From: Triplophysa rosa
Taxonomy: Eukaryota > Chordata > Actinopteri > Cypriniformes > Nemacheilidae
Reading direction: 5' to 3'
Length of the DNA stretch: 64,000 bases
Assembly: GCF_024868665.1 (NCBI RefSeq)
Contig: NC_079913.1
Span: forward strand, 7,731,819-7,795,818
The stretch's first letter is position 1. The number at the start of each line of letters is the position of its first letter. Shown piece by piece: positions 1 through 10,800 of the stretch. Under the pieces are notes generated by a model, which saw nothing but the letters and a program-made list of their open reading frames with translations, was not told the origin of the DNA and did no database searches. The translations under genes and the position numbers were made by a program.

Positions 1-310
1 TGGTAGTTTGATGCACTTTTAAGTCCCCTTCTGACTTTAAATATAACTAAGAGTCTCTTTGGGTGAGTTTCACCATCAGCTCCATGCTGGTCTTCAGCAA
101 ATAACTTCACCAACGCTAACTTCATCACTAATGATAAGCTCTGTGGAAAAACAACAGATAACAGCCATTTCCTGACCTCTGGTTCTGAACTATTGCACAC
201 ACACATGCAGGCATATGTTAGAGATGTTCAGCAAAATTGTCAAAATACATTATATGTATTTTATATAAATATATCATTTATTTCCATGTAATGAATAAAA
301 AACAGAGGGC

Positions 311-360
<50 letters not shown>

Positions 361-1625
361 TTAGTTTCAACCAGGTGAAACTCTCCCACATTGAAACTAG
401 TTTCCGTCCATGCTAATATTGTTATACACAACCCGTTTTAAGTCACAAGCTGCCAGGCACACCCATGGAATTTATGCCTTGCTTTTTCACAAGTATACAA
501 GCATAAGTGTTTGGACAGGCTAACACAAATGCATAGCCATCCAGGTTGTTTCAGTTGTCCTTTTGTCATATTCTTCTCCAACCCCATCTCTCTTTCTATC
601 GATGTCCAGTGAATAGAAATGCCTTCTAATTCAGAGAGCTTCTAAGCAACCTACAAAACAGAAGCACGAGGCCGTGCCAATTCAATCCACCCACTTCATT
701 TTTTTTTACTAGTCAGCACTTTGCAGTGCTCTGTTCGTAAGATCCATTTCCCGTTACCCACAATGCCTTGTGTTCGACCTTGCCACTAGTAGTGTACTTT
801 CGTAAAATACATTTATTCTATTCTTAATCAAAAGCGAAAGGGAATATTATTGACATGAACAGCTAGCTCAATTAAGATGGACTGAAAGTGTGCGCTTGAG
901 CATTGTTTAAACTATAGAACTATTTTTTTGTTTTGTTAGGATTACTATCCATCTACGTGCACGTTGATCCCCACACAATGTAAAAAACGATTTGCATGTG
1001 TACTCAGTTCTGCATCCAGGCTTTTTATAACCAAGCACTGCACCGCAGCAGACATGTGACCAGACACTCTCAGGCCACAGGACATTATGTCACGAGAGTA
1101 CTGGTTCACTGATGGCAACATATGAATAAGCTTAACCCCTAACCATTCTCAAATTCATTAAAAAAAATACTGAAATAAAAAAACGTATTTTGTTACAAGA
1201 CAAATATGCTACTTATTGTTGCTCAATCTACTAACCGTGGCCAAATCATACAGATGAGTTCTTGAGCAAGGTTTACATGGTTTAATGCACACACTTACGA
1301 TTTACAGATTAATAACTTTATGCATTTATAATTAACTTAAAGCAATTTAACATTAATAAAGTCAAGATGGCAGTTTGACCCACGCTTTCTTCTGAAATCC
1401 GTAGACTTCCTTTCTTTTAGGAAAACATCTAAATCCAGTCATGTTAAAGTTCCTTTCAGGGGTCTTGCTATGTATGAACAGTGTGTCTAACAGGCAAAAC
1501 TCAATAACATAAGGCCAGTTCCTCACTAGAATGCTACTTTATGCGCTTCTTAGTATATCAAATATATTATGAACAGAAGGAATGCAAGTAATTGAATAAA
1601 GAATAAGACCAGGTCCACGGGGAAA
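1..1625. other. intergenic region left of btg1
   Basis: No exon, RNA gene or complete mobile element was recognised here apart from the AG microsatellite near 330. The sequence is AT-rich with short poly-A and poly-T runs. It lies downstream of the inferred btg1 polyadenylation site, so it is probably intergenic. Confidence 0.5.
312..354. repeat. (AG)n microsatellite
   Basis: An uninterrupted dinucleotide AG tract of about 21 repeats. It is likely to vary in length between individuals. Confidence 0.95.
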
Positions 1626-1627
1626 CA

Positions 1628-4600
1628 TTGCCAAGATAGGAAATCTTTTATTACAGAGAAAAAAACTTTTCTTCCAAAATATAGAAATCTGTACAACTTC
1701 CGCACAATCAATTTACATGAACTGTACAAATTTACAGCAGTTCATCACAACATACCCAAGAAAGAGAAGACAGAACACAAGAGATGTACAGACAGGGGAA
1801 AAAAAATCACAAGATACAGGCGGCATTATCTTGGGTTGCTCAGATTTTCTTATTTCTTGTTTTAATTAAAAAAGAAAAGAAAACAAAAAACAAGGAAAGT
1901 CTATCAGTACAGAGCATGGAAACTGATATATATATACAGTATATATTTTACCAAACAACTTTGGTCCTCTCCAACACTCCTAACACGAATGGCTTCACTT
2001 ATGAAAAGAGGAATTCATGATCAAATATGAAATACAAAAAGGAACACGTCTACACACAGCAAAATATCATATATTGGCACTTCCCATATGTATGGTCATG
2101 TACTTAGTCTACCATATGTCGTACAATAACGATACATTCTACAAATGTGGAACCACTTCCAATGCGAAAGTGGCGACAAGTCTAATAACTTCTGAAATGA
2201 CCGACAAAGATCTGAACCCAATTTCAATTCCCTTCTATATTTCACATCTTATCCAGCACATCCATAATGGTCTAATAATGAATGTCTGTGGCCTGAGCTT
2301 GGCAATACATTCCAATAGAGACTCAAAAGTCACATAACTTCAATGATAACCTATTAGTGCATTTCGTGTGCTCTTGCCTCCAAGTACATTTTAATTTAAA
2401 CTTGACGATACTAAAACGTGTGTGCAAAGGCTTACTGAACAAACACGAGGAGTGAGCGAAATCTGTCATTTCGGTGGAGGTGGTGTCGAGGGTCAAGTCG
2501 ATTCTTAAAAATTGTAGATCTAAAAGCACTCAAATTGTCTGTTCGAATTTGGTTAAGATCACCAGATCGTAGTTAACAAGCTTTAATGTTAAATAATAGA
2601 AAGCGGGGATACCTGTCAGGGATAAAGAAAGCATTCAGAGGAGTTGGACATCCGGGTTTTATCAAACATCGACCCATGTTTAAAACGTGAATTTGGATTT
2701 AGGAAGTGTGTGCGCTGTGGTTTCAGTTTGTTAGATGGGCTCTCCTGTCTCAAATAGCTTATGGGAAAAACAAGGAACGGCAGTGCATCGTCAACCTGGC
2801 TATGTTACCCATGATCCTCTGAGGTCAAATGTATTAGCACACATACAGGACTAATCATCAGCACCCTATCTTGGCATCCCAAGGGGTAAGGCAAGACGGT
2901 CCCTTACACATACAAAGCCTTTACACCCGCCCACTCACGCCAACGCTCATTTCAGCGAATGTAAACAGATTCAAGCACAAATCCGCTAGCATTTCCCGAA
3001 CCAAATGCCATTTGTTGCTGGACAAAACCAGGAACACCGGCCCGATCTTGTCCTGTTTGGCTAATTTGTGTCTCTTCCTGTTTGACCCTGCCCTGCCTGT
3101 AAGGCTCAGTGGGTTTGGAGTGCGCTCGGTATGTGTGCTGGCTAGATTCTCCTCCGGACTGTGAGGGGGGACCGGAGAGGATTGTAGCTGCCCTGGTTTG
3201 AGGGTCCAGCCCCCTCCTACGTCCAGCCTAGGGAGGGAGTTGATATGTTTGACCGCGCACTCCAACTTAAGAAAATCACACCGGTGACCCTTGGCTAGTT
3301 AGTCTGGCTGAAAAGTGCATGCCGTTAGTTTTACCGAGTGCAAGTGAGGTGTTCACGTCTGCCAAGCCGACTTCGGATTTGAAAACAATGCGATGGGAAA
3401 CACTGGTCCCGTAAACCAGGTTTCTGTATTTGCTTTTTTTCTGATGGAGAGACATCTTGACCAGCTTTCCCATTGCATAAACGGCTCTACATTATCCATG
3501 ATGAGCCCTGTTGATAAAAAAACAGCATGAACTGGCCTAAACTGGTTTGAAGGTCTCGCAGTCTGGTCTGTTGGATGGAGGTGTTGGCCCATTTTGAACA
3601 TCTTTAAAAAAACTAATGTAGAATATATTGAATATCATTATCATGAGACCATCAAACCATCTTAGAATAGTTTACACAGTCTTTTTCTGCAGGTTACTGG
3701 CCTTATAAACATGACATTCGAGTCCAAAAAACTAAAACCACATCTCACAGTCTGAATTGTGTGAATATCAGTCATTTGAAAAGATAAAACGGCACAGCAG
3801 AACGAGAGAACCTGGTTTGAAAAGTTTCTTGTCCTCTCGCTTCCTTACTATTGCAACCACATTGCAAAAACAGTAGTGATAAAAGAGCATGAAACTAAAA
3901 AAGATAATAGAAAGCGATGGAATGCAGCTAGGCCGAACCTCAACATCATCCAACACAGTCTAAACGTCAAAGTGCATTCAATGTCTTTTCTAACCAGGCA
4001 GAAAATAAAGAAAAACCAAATCTGCTCTAGGTCAAAAAAAAAAAACTTTGCTACATCTTCCATTTGGTATATGACAAAAGGGGCCTAAATGAATTGTAGT
4101 TAGATTTTTCTTTGTTTTCATTTTGTTATAAATTACATTCAACCAGGAGGGAGGGATGTGTCGCACCCTCAGAAAAAGCTACAAGCATGAAAACCTTTGC
4201 ATCACAGTGCCATCGACGGCTTGTGTGGGTAACAGTACGACACAGGTATTCCACAGCGGCTGAAACCGTTCTCGTTGACCTGAAGCCCAGCCAGCACACC
4301 AGACATCGAAACTGAGAGAAAAATACCGCTCTGTGGTCCAAAAAAAGTGAGTTTTTCAGAAAAGAGGCGAACGGCGGCTAGTCTGGTCTGGAGAAACTGA
4401 CGTCAGGGCTTTAGCTCAACGGGGAACAGAAAGAGATGATTGAACGGGATTCTGGGTGTATATCCTTGACATTTTAAAGGGCGTTTGTGTGTATGTGGTA
4501 ACATAAGCAATGAAAGCGATAGTGCAATGTCAACATCGGTGGATGGTGGTGAAACCCCTCCCCCACGAAGACCGCCGTGGGGTCAGGCAAGTCTCTGCGA

Positions 4601-4808
4601 AGGGAGGCGATGTCTCAGGTCTTCATAGCTGCCCCAGGGTCAAGCCTCTGGTAGATCCAACACAAAAATAGAACAGACAACCAAACTAGTGAAAATTAAA
4701 CCTACGAGGTTTCCATCACCTGGACGATAGGACTCATCCTGTTTTTTTTCTTCTTCAGCTTTTTCTTTTTTATTTCATATTATCTTAAAAATGACTGCCG
4801 TGGCCTGC
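1628..4808 (-). other. btg1: btg1 3' UTR (inferred extent)
   Basis: This 3.2-kb stretch follows the btg1 stop codon on the minus strand. It holds no recognisable exon and no mobile element with clear ends. An AATAAA signal on the minus strand at 1652-1647 is the best candidate for the distal polyadenylation signal. Several open frames of 60-115 codons occur on both strands, but none resembles a protein family. Long 3' UTRs with alternative polyadenylation are known for BTG genes. The exact end is inferred. Confidence 0.5.
1647..1652 (-). terminator. candidate btg1 polyadenylation signal AATAAA
   Basis: TTTATT on the plus strand reads AATAAA on the minus strand. It lies in the transcript direction about 3.2 kb past the btg1 stop. 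No transcript evidence is available, and nearer sites may also be used. Confidence 0.4.
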
Positions 4809-7800
4809 TTAGCTGGACACAGTCATCATGTAGGGTTTAGCGGGACTGGCTCGACCCATCAGAAGTTCCTCCTTGCAGCTGATGTGACTGTCCACCATTG
4901 GGGATACCTGGGTGACGGAGGAGGTCAGGTTGCTGTTTCCAGTGGTGACGATGCCGTTTCCATTGGCGCTGGGATTGGACTCGTAGAGCACACAGATGGA
5001 TCCGTCCTCTCCGATGCGGTAGGACACCTCAAAGGGGTCAACCCACAATGTGAGCTCGCTGGGAAGCAGCAGGTAGAGTTGCTGGATGCTCAGACCAATG
5101 CGTTGACCGGCCTTCCCAACCAGAGGGTCCATCTTGTGGTTGATACGTATGCAGCGGTAACCAGAACCCTTGTTGGGACGGTCTGGGAACCAGTGGTGAT
5201 GGTATTGCTCTGAAGGAGAGAGTAAGAAAGAGATGGAGGATATTTTTATGCAATCATGCCATTTTTTAGCATATCACAAACAAATTAAATGCACAAACAA
5301 TGCTATATTAAATGAAACCATTAAACATTGTTTAAACAGCTTGGTAATGTGGGCACAAAAAATATCCATTGTACAAATGAACCAAATTACTAAATCATTT
5401 ATTCTTAAATAGTAATATTTTGGGTTTTGGTGCGGAAATTGTTTGGCAGAACTGGGCATTAGCATGAAAGTAAACAGTTTTAAACGGACATATTTTACAT
5501 TGGCATCATTTTACGTTTATAAGCAACAACATACACTTAACCCTCACGTTATTCGTTTTATTTTAGAGATTATTTAAACCTTAATAAAATTATAAATAAA
5601 AATAGAATAAAATAAATATTAATGATAAGGGACATGTTGATAAAATGACAGCTTTATAAACTCTGTTTGTATAAATAAATGTTTTTCTGTGTATCCATGT
5701 GTTCCAGCAATCATGTTGTTAGAAAAATAAAAGCTTACATTTAAAAAAAATTACCATTTTAATAATAGAAATTCTGCAATGTAATAACTTGACCTTACGT
5801 TACACTAAAATGGGGGAAGATGACCAATGGCAGAAGACTGATAAACAGCCATTAACCATCTGTGCCCAAAGCCTACGTGACAAAGAGCAAGAGAGACATG
5901 GAGAGAGAGAGAGCCTTTTTGATAGCACAATCCCGTTTTGGAGAGTCACAAAGTCTTCAAATGATGGCTCTATACAACAAGAGCTAAAGGCTGAAGTCCT
6001 GGCAAAGCAGCTGGAGGTGGACCAACCCTCCTCTTAAAGCCACAGCGTTCTATTTACATAATCGGGATTTATTTGTATTTCATGGTTCGAGAGCAGTTTA
6101 TGGATCGGTTTCATTTTTTCCTTGACATTCAATACAGTGGTTGTAAAATATGTTTTCCCTCCCCCGACCTAACCAATTTCAATACAATACAAATAGTCTA
6201 TTTAATATACAAGAAAGAATTACAACCTATACAAAGGACTTTTTCTAACAAAAGATCTTGTGCAAGTGACTTCTGGCTCAGTGTAGGGTGACAGGTGGAG
6301 AACAGGACGTTGAAAGATGTTGTCTCAAGCCTCTTTAAACGGCTCTGAAATAGGCCAGGCCACCTGTAGACCTGGGTTAGATAATGCCGCCTGTGTGCAC
6401 TCAGTGACGTTATGTCTCATGAAAGCCTGATACAAAAAGATCACTGCAGATAAACCCACTCACAAGTCCAGACTGCAACAATGCTTCTACAATCAGATCA
6501 TCAATGTGGGCACTTTGTAAACATCTGCATAATGTAATAGATTTGTTATCAAATTTTATTATTTTTTAATTTGTTGAATTTTAGAACTAAGATTTGCTTT
6601 GTGTGGGGAATTAGGACAGTGCTACGATTAACTTCTATTAGGAAGCTATAGACACACAACACCTGTGTGTTCAATCTAGTAATCCAGATCACCATTCTTA
6701 CAATTCTCTCCATCCTGCGTAAAGACATGGAAGTAATCCAGTTTTTTAAAAAAACTTTTGGGATCAGTGGTTTCTTGCTAAATTATGGAAATCGGGGAGA
6801 ATACATGAACTGAAGTGAATGTGAACTGAAGGCCCCCTTCAATGGCAGCCATTTTGTCTGACTGAGGCCACAACTCTATTTGTTTACAAACAGCATTTTA
6901 GTGACTAAAGGGCAGTGTCTGTTTATAATAAAATAAATGGAAACTACAAATAAATAACAATAGCATTAAATAAAATGTTATATTATATTTAATAATATAA
7001 TGGCTTAATTCAGATATTAAGGTTTTCTTTTCTGCCTAAAAGGTAATTACTGTGTATGGGTAGCTTACTCAAATTCAAAATTCTTGTATAACATTACCTT
7101 GTTTTCATGTGGACAAAGGGACACACAAATAAATGAACCTTTCAAAATGAAAACAAAAACGATGGTTTGTTAAAAACTAAAAATGTGTTTATATAGTTAC
7201 GATTAAACAAATAATTAATGAACTTCATCTTCAACACATTTCTTAAGTAAAACACAATTTATTAAATAAGATTACACAAATATTTTTAGAATAATATTAT
7301 TAGAATATTTGTTTCGAATATTTATGTTAATTCTTAATTTGGTTATTACGTATAATTAGGGCTGCCATAATTACAAAGACCTACAATATGTCAATTATTT
7401 TTTATTCGATCTTTGAATTTGAACTTAACTGATGAAATGTTTTTCTTGTAACAACTTGCTGCGAGTTGTTGTTATTAAGGTGTATTTACGTGTTAACAAC
7501 AATAAAACACAGGCGCGGTGTGTGTTATAAACGCTAACGTCATATTAAGCGCGCAAACAAACAACCAACATTTGAGCGCTCTTGTCCTTGCTGTGCATTA
7601 CGTAATTTACAGCCTTCATCTTGTCTAAAGGCTAATTCGGTCTTTCTGTACAATCCATCATAAACAAACAATTCAACTGTGTATTTTTACTATTGAACCA
7701 TTAATATAGTCAGTTATTTGGTATTTTTTCCCTTTGGCTTTCAGACGATTGACCGTTTCAGCTGTTTTGCCTTCGCCTTTATGTTTGTGCGCAACGCGCC

Positions 7801-8076
7801 CGTGCGCTTCCGCTTATGTGGCCAAGCACATGAATGCAAGACAAAAACAAAGGGATAAATGTTTTTCCACATCTTTTCAAAACAAAAACAACACATATAA
7901 AGAGATCCGATACAATTAAATCAATATCCATGTGTTAAACGTTGATAATGTCCTTTACCTGTCAGGATATCCTGTAGGGTTTGGCTGAACGACTGGAGCT
8001 GTCTGTCGTTTACATGTCCTTTAATCCGCAGAAATCGCGACAGAAATCCGACGGCGGCGTTTATCTCTGGTTTCAT
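4809..8076 (-). CDS. btg1: BTG1 antiproliferation factor, two coding exons
   Basis: BTG/TOB family protein of 172 residues. Exon 1 is 8076-7959 (118 nt, donor GTAAAG) and exon 2 is 5209-4809 (401 nt, acceptor CTCCTTCAG), with TAA at 4811-4809. The exons join in phase 1 within the codon for Glu40. Box A contains [20 protein letters not shown] (residues 43-62) and box B contains [20 protein letters not shown] (residues 88-107). The C-terminus carries the BTG1-like [11 protein letters not shown] and ends MMTVSS. Family members bind CNOT7/CNOT8 and PABP to promote mRNA deadenylation, act as transcription cofactors and restrain cell-cycle entry. The start at 8076 is chosen by homology and has A at -3. 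The open frame runs upstream to 8472, but that part has no BTG similarity. The C-terminal part shows BTG1 rather than BTG2. A Ser/Asn/Thr-rich linker at residues 117-142 differs from the mammalian protein as I remember it. The single 2.7-kb intron lies where mammalian BTG1 has its intron. Confidence 0.95.
5210..7958 (-). other. btg1: btg1 intron 1
   Basis: Intron of 2.75 kb with a GTAAAG donor at 7958 and a pyrimidine-rich CTCTCTCCTTCAG acceptor ending at 5210. The region 5.5-7.5 kb is very AT-rich. No complete transposon with matching ends was seen. A short hAT-like terminus (TTAGGGCTG) lies near 7357 without a partner. Confidence 0.85.
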
Positions 8077-8339
8077 CGTTGCTCGAGCACAGAGGGTATG
8101 CATTGATCTCGATGCTGTATGGCCAATGCGCTTTTGTTTCCGTTCGCAAAACGGTCCTTGTCTTTCGCGTGTTTTATTTCTCGGATGCCTATGCTCAGCA
8201 TTTATTTGTCGAGCCGGGGAAAATTCACAGAGTACTTCGTGTTCCGGGACGGTACAAGACTGTTGGTTGTTATTCTCCCTAAAAAAAATAGAAGAGGTCG
8301 CTGCTACGGTGTGACCACCCAGCTCCGTCACGTTCCTCC

Positions 8340-8455
8340 AGCAGAGTAGACCGTAATGAAAGCAAACGGGGCTTATGTAATGCCCCCGTCGCCACAAGTA
8401 AGCAACAGCAACAAAAAACAGCCAATGGCCATTCGAAGACTGGGTGACGTGATAA
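8340..8455 (-). promoter_or_regulatory. btg1: btg1 proximal promoter
   Basis: Upstream of exon 1 on the minus strand there is a CCAAT motif (plus strand 8422-8426), a CRE-like TGACGTGA (8445-8452) and a weak TATA-like TTACATAAG (8380-8372). This order and spacing would fit transcription starting near 8340 and a 5' UTR of about 265 nt. BTG genes are stress- and cAMP-responsive early genes, which agrees with CRE-type motifs. The start site is inferred. Confidence 0.45.
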
Positions 8456-8499
8456 CAGGGGAGTGGTCTCACTGCGTCACAACTCTAGAAATAAACAGA

Positions 8500-9020
8500 G
8501 CATGTGAAAAAAGGGCTGGATGAAGTTGTTTAACCCTTTCCTCTGAATTACTCCAAAACAAAATTACAGCTCAGAATTTTAGGCACAAAATTACTAGTAA
8601 CAGACAGGTTACTGTATTTAAACAGGCATGTGTATGTACTTCTGCATTTTTTGTACCTTCTAGTGATGTTTGGAAATACCCATTCACTTCAAGGGGAAGA
8701 CCCAGTCTTTGCAGTGCGTGTTGTAAAATATAATTTTAAAGTGAGAACTGTGCATCCTACACAACCGCAAGTTTCACAGGCGAACAGTGGGTGTTGTTTA
8801 CTGTCTGTCTGTGTGTGTGTGGGATCCTTAAACTTTAGCAAATCAATATGCAGTCAGGCACATGTCTGCAACATCCAGAATTTTGCCAAACTAATCCGTC
8901 AAAGCAAAAAAACATTTACAACTAGAAGTATTTAAAAATTGCTTACGATGACAGAAAACAACTTCGAAAAGTAAAATGCTCTGGGGGGAAATGGATAAGA
9001 CAACTTTCCCCTGCAGAATT
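8500..9020. other. btg1 upstream flank, no gene seen
   Basis: No recognisable gene or complete repeat. It contains a short GT run near 8810. Confidence 0.5.
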
Positions 9021-9021
9021 C

Positions 9022-9195
9022 TTTAAAGGGCTAGTTCACTCAAAAATGAAAATTCTATCATCATTTACTCAGCATCATGTCATTTCATACCGGTCAATTT
9101 CATAGGTCAAATTAAATGGTAGTCAAATGTGACCCGAGAACTGTTTGTTTTCCTAAATTCTTCAAAATATCTTACTTTGTGTTCAACAGAACAAA
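9022..9195. mobile_element. truncated copy of the cyprinid GTTCACCC-type MITE
   Basis: It begins TTTAAAGGGCTAGTTCACTC, followed by the family's AAAATGAAAATTCT and CATCATTTACTCA blocks. It ends near a block resembling TTGTGTTCAACAGAAC. Only the left half of the element is present and no matching right terminus follows. Other copies lie at 15863, 20522, 23464, 37085, 53536 and 54053. Confidence 0.75.
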
Positions 9196-10025
9196 AAAAA
9201 GATTTGCCGGTTGGTGTCTGTATGTGGCAATGCATTTACCAACCCAGGAGATAAACCTCAGGAAGGTTTCCGAAGGCCCCTATTAGTACAGGGAACATTC
9301 TGACCTAATTCTGCTCATTTTTCTGTGTTGTGGCCAATGGCAATTACCTCTGAACTGCTGAATGCTGACTCAAGGTTTAAGATGACCTGCCTGGTTGCCT
9401 ATCTGGGATGGACCTAGACCAGCTATAATGTCAGTATTTAGCAAATTACCACACTAAGAGTTTCTCAAACTCAAACTGACGTCAAAGAGCAAATCTCTTT
9501 GACGTCAATGTTAAAAGAAGTTTGATGTTTGATACAAATTCACTATTTAGGCAACCTCAAAATATGGTACAAAATGGTATGGTTAACTTATAACAGCAAA
9601 AAGGTGGTCAACATCTGTGGTGTCACTGTTTAATGGGCAAATCAAAGATAGCTTGGCCATTCACGACACTAAAAATTCAGCGTGACTACAAATGAAGATT
9701 TTATTAGTGGCGACTGTATTCCCGATGAATCAGAACATTACCATGTCTGTCCACTCTCTACCCACAAGCACGTGGGACGCGAATGCCAGAGAGAAATTCA
9801 TGCCTTTTACAGTACCGAAATCCAATTACCCCTCTTTTTTTTGTAGACTCTAGATTTGGGGGTCCTGATTCTGGATCAGCTGTAAATGACCATTTTGAAA
9901 CAAGCACAGTGCTATACTTAATCTTCCACAGCCCATAAAACATCAACTAATACCCCATATTAAACAACCCCAATTACAGATCATTACCGGAATCCAGATC
10001 CCACACAGCCGAGAATAATGACCTC
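9196..10025. other. intergenic, no gene seen
   Basis: Open frames here are short and show no family resemblance. The one notable structure is the dual-CRE hairpin at 9477-9507, listed separately. Confidence 0.5.
9477..9507. promoter_or_regulatory. perfect inverted repeat containing two CRE sites
   Basis: Two 13-bp arms, TGACGTCAAAGAG (9477-9489) and CTCTTTGACGTCA (9495-9507), are perfect reverse complements around a 5-bp spacer. Each arm holds a full TGACGTCA, the consensus site for CREB/ATF proteins. It lies about 1.4 kb upstream of the btg1 start codon. Regulatory function is inferred from the motif alone. Confidence 0.5.
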
Positions 10026-10800
10026 AACGTTTATGCGATCGGCAGACACTTTTATCCAAAGTGATTTACAATGCATTCAAGGTCCTATTGTCACGGTCTG
10101 CCACGACCGGGGGGTGTGGCAGCGAGGAAAGAACCCAGATGCAGGCAGGCGAGAAGGGGTTAACAAAACAACAAGACTTTAATAATAAAAATACAAAACA
10201 AAAACCCACGAGGGGGTGTCAAACCAAGAACGAACTAAAATACAAAACTAGAACAAAAACTTCCCACGAGGGGGCCAAAAAAACAGCAGGACGAAATAAC
10301 AAAACTAAACATGACCAAACGTCAAAGCAAAATACAAGGAAGTCAAATACGTTAAATAATAATCCAAAAGACAAGCAAGACAAGGCAGGACAAGACGAGA
10401 GACTCACAGAGTTGCAGTCTTGGGAGACGCAGCGCTAACATACCAAACACAACGTAATCCACGAACACAAGACAAAGAAACAAGAGGGTATTTGTAGGGG
10501 AACACAAACGAGGGATAACGACACAGGGCAGGTGTGGGTAATGAAACACTCAGGGAAGGATAAAAAGGAAAAGAGATGGCGGGAACAGAGACGAGACACT
10601 GGAGAGAACGTATATTATTGTCAAAAGGACAATAATATGTTTCTCTCCACACATAACCAAAGACTTTGTCATGACTCTGCTACAGGACCAAGGAAAACAT
10701 GACTAAATGAAGCAGAGCCATGACACCTATACATTTAATCAACTGGTGCGCCTCCCTGAAAATCGAACCCATGACCTAGCGCCATGCTGCAGGAACATTG
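10026..10800 (-). repeat. tRNA-derived SINE remnant, split by a solo LTR
   Basis: The left part (10026-10088) carries the teleost repeat block GCAGACACTTTTATCCAAAG followed by TTTACAATGCATTCAAGG. The right part (10731-10800) reads on the minus strand GGTCATGGGTTCGATTTTC, which resembles a tRNA B box. The two parts are the interrupted halves of one element, separated by the LTR at 10089-10725. I do not assign a family name with confidence. Confidence 0.6.
10089..10725 (-). mobile_element. solo LTR (637 bp) with 5-bp target duplication
   Basis: The element starts TGTCACGGTCTGCC and ends GCAGAGCCATGACA, so it has TG...CA ends with short inverted termini. It is flanked on both sides by CCTAT (10084-10088 and 10726-10730). 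A 5-bp duplication fits LTR-retrotransposon integrase. On the minus strand an ATTAAAGTC block near the downstream end could serve as the LTR polyadenylation signal. No internal gag/pol sequence is present, so recombination between two LTRs is the simplest explanation. A DNA element with similar ends is less likely. Confidence 0.7.

Noticed and set aside
2017..3265. Several open frames of about 100 codons in the btg1 3' UTR region
   Set aside because: They have no recognisable domain, overlap on both strands, and lack a splice or promoter context.
7350..7420. hAT-like terminus TTAGGGCTG in the btg1 intron
   Set aside because: Only one end is present, with no mirrored partner and no duplication, so an element cannot be delimited.
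8119..8349. Plus-strand frames opposite btg1 exon 1
   Set aside because: They lie antisense to the btg1 leader and coding start and overlap each other, which is typical of shadow frames.
8077..8472. In-frame open extension of btg1 exon 1 upstream of the chosen start
   Set aside because: It has no BTG/TOB similarity and covers the expected 5' UTR and promoter motifs. BTG1 homologues start at the MKPEI-like position.
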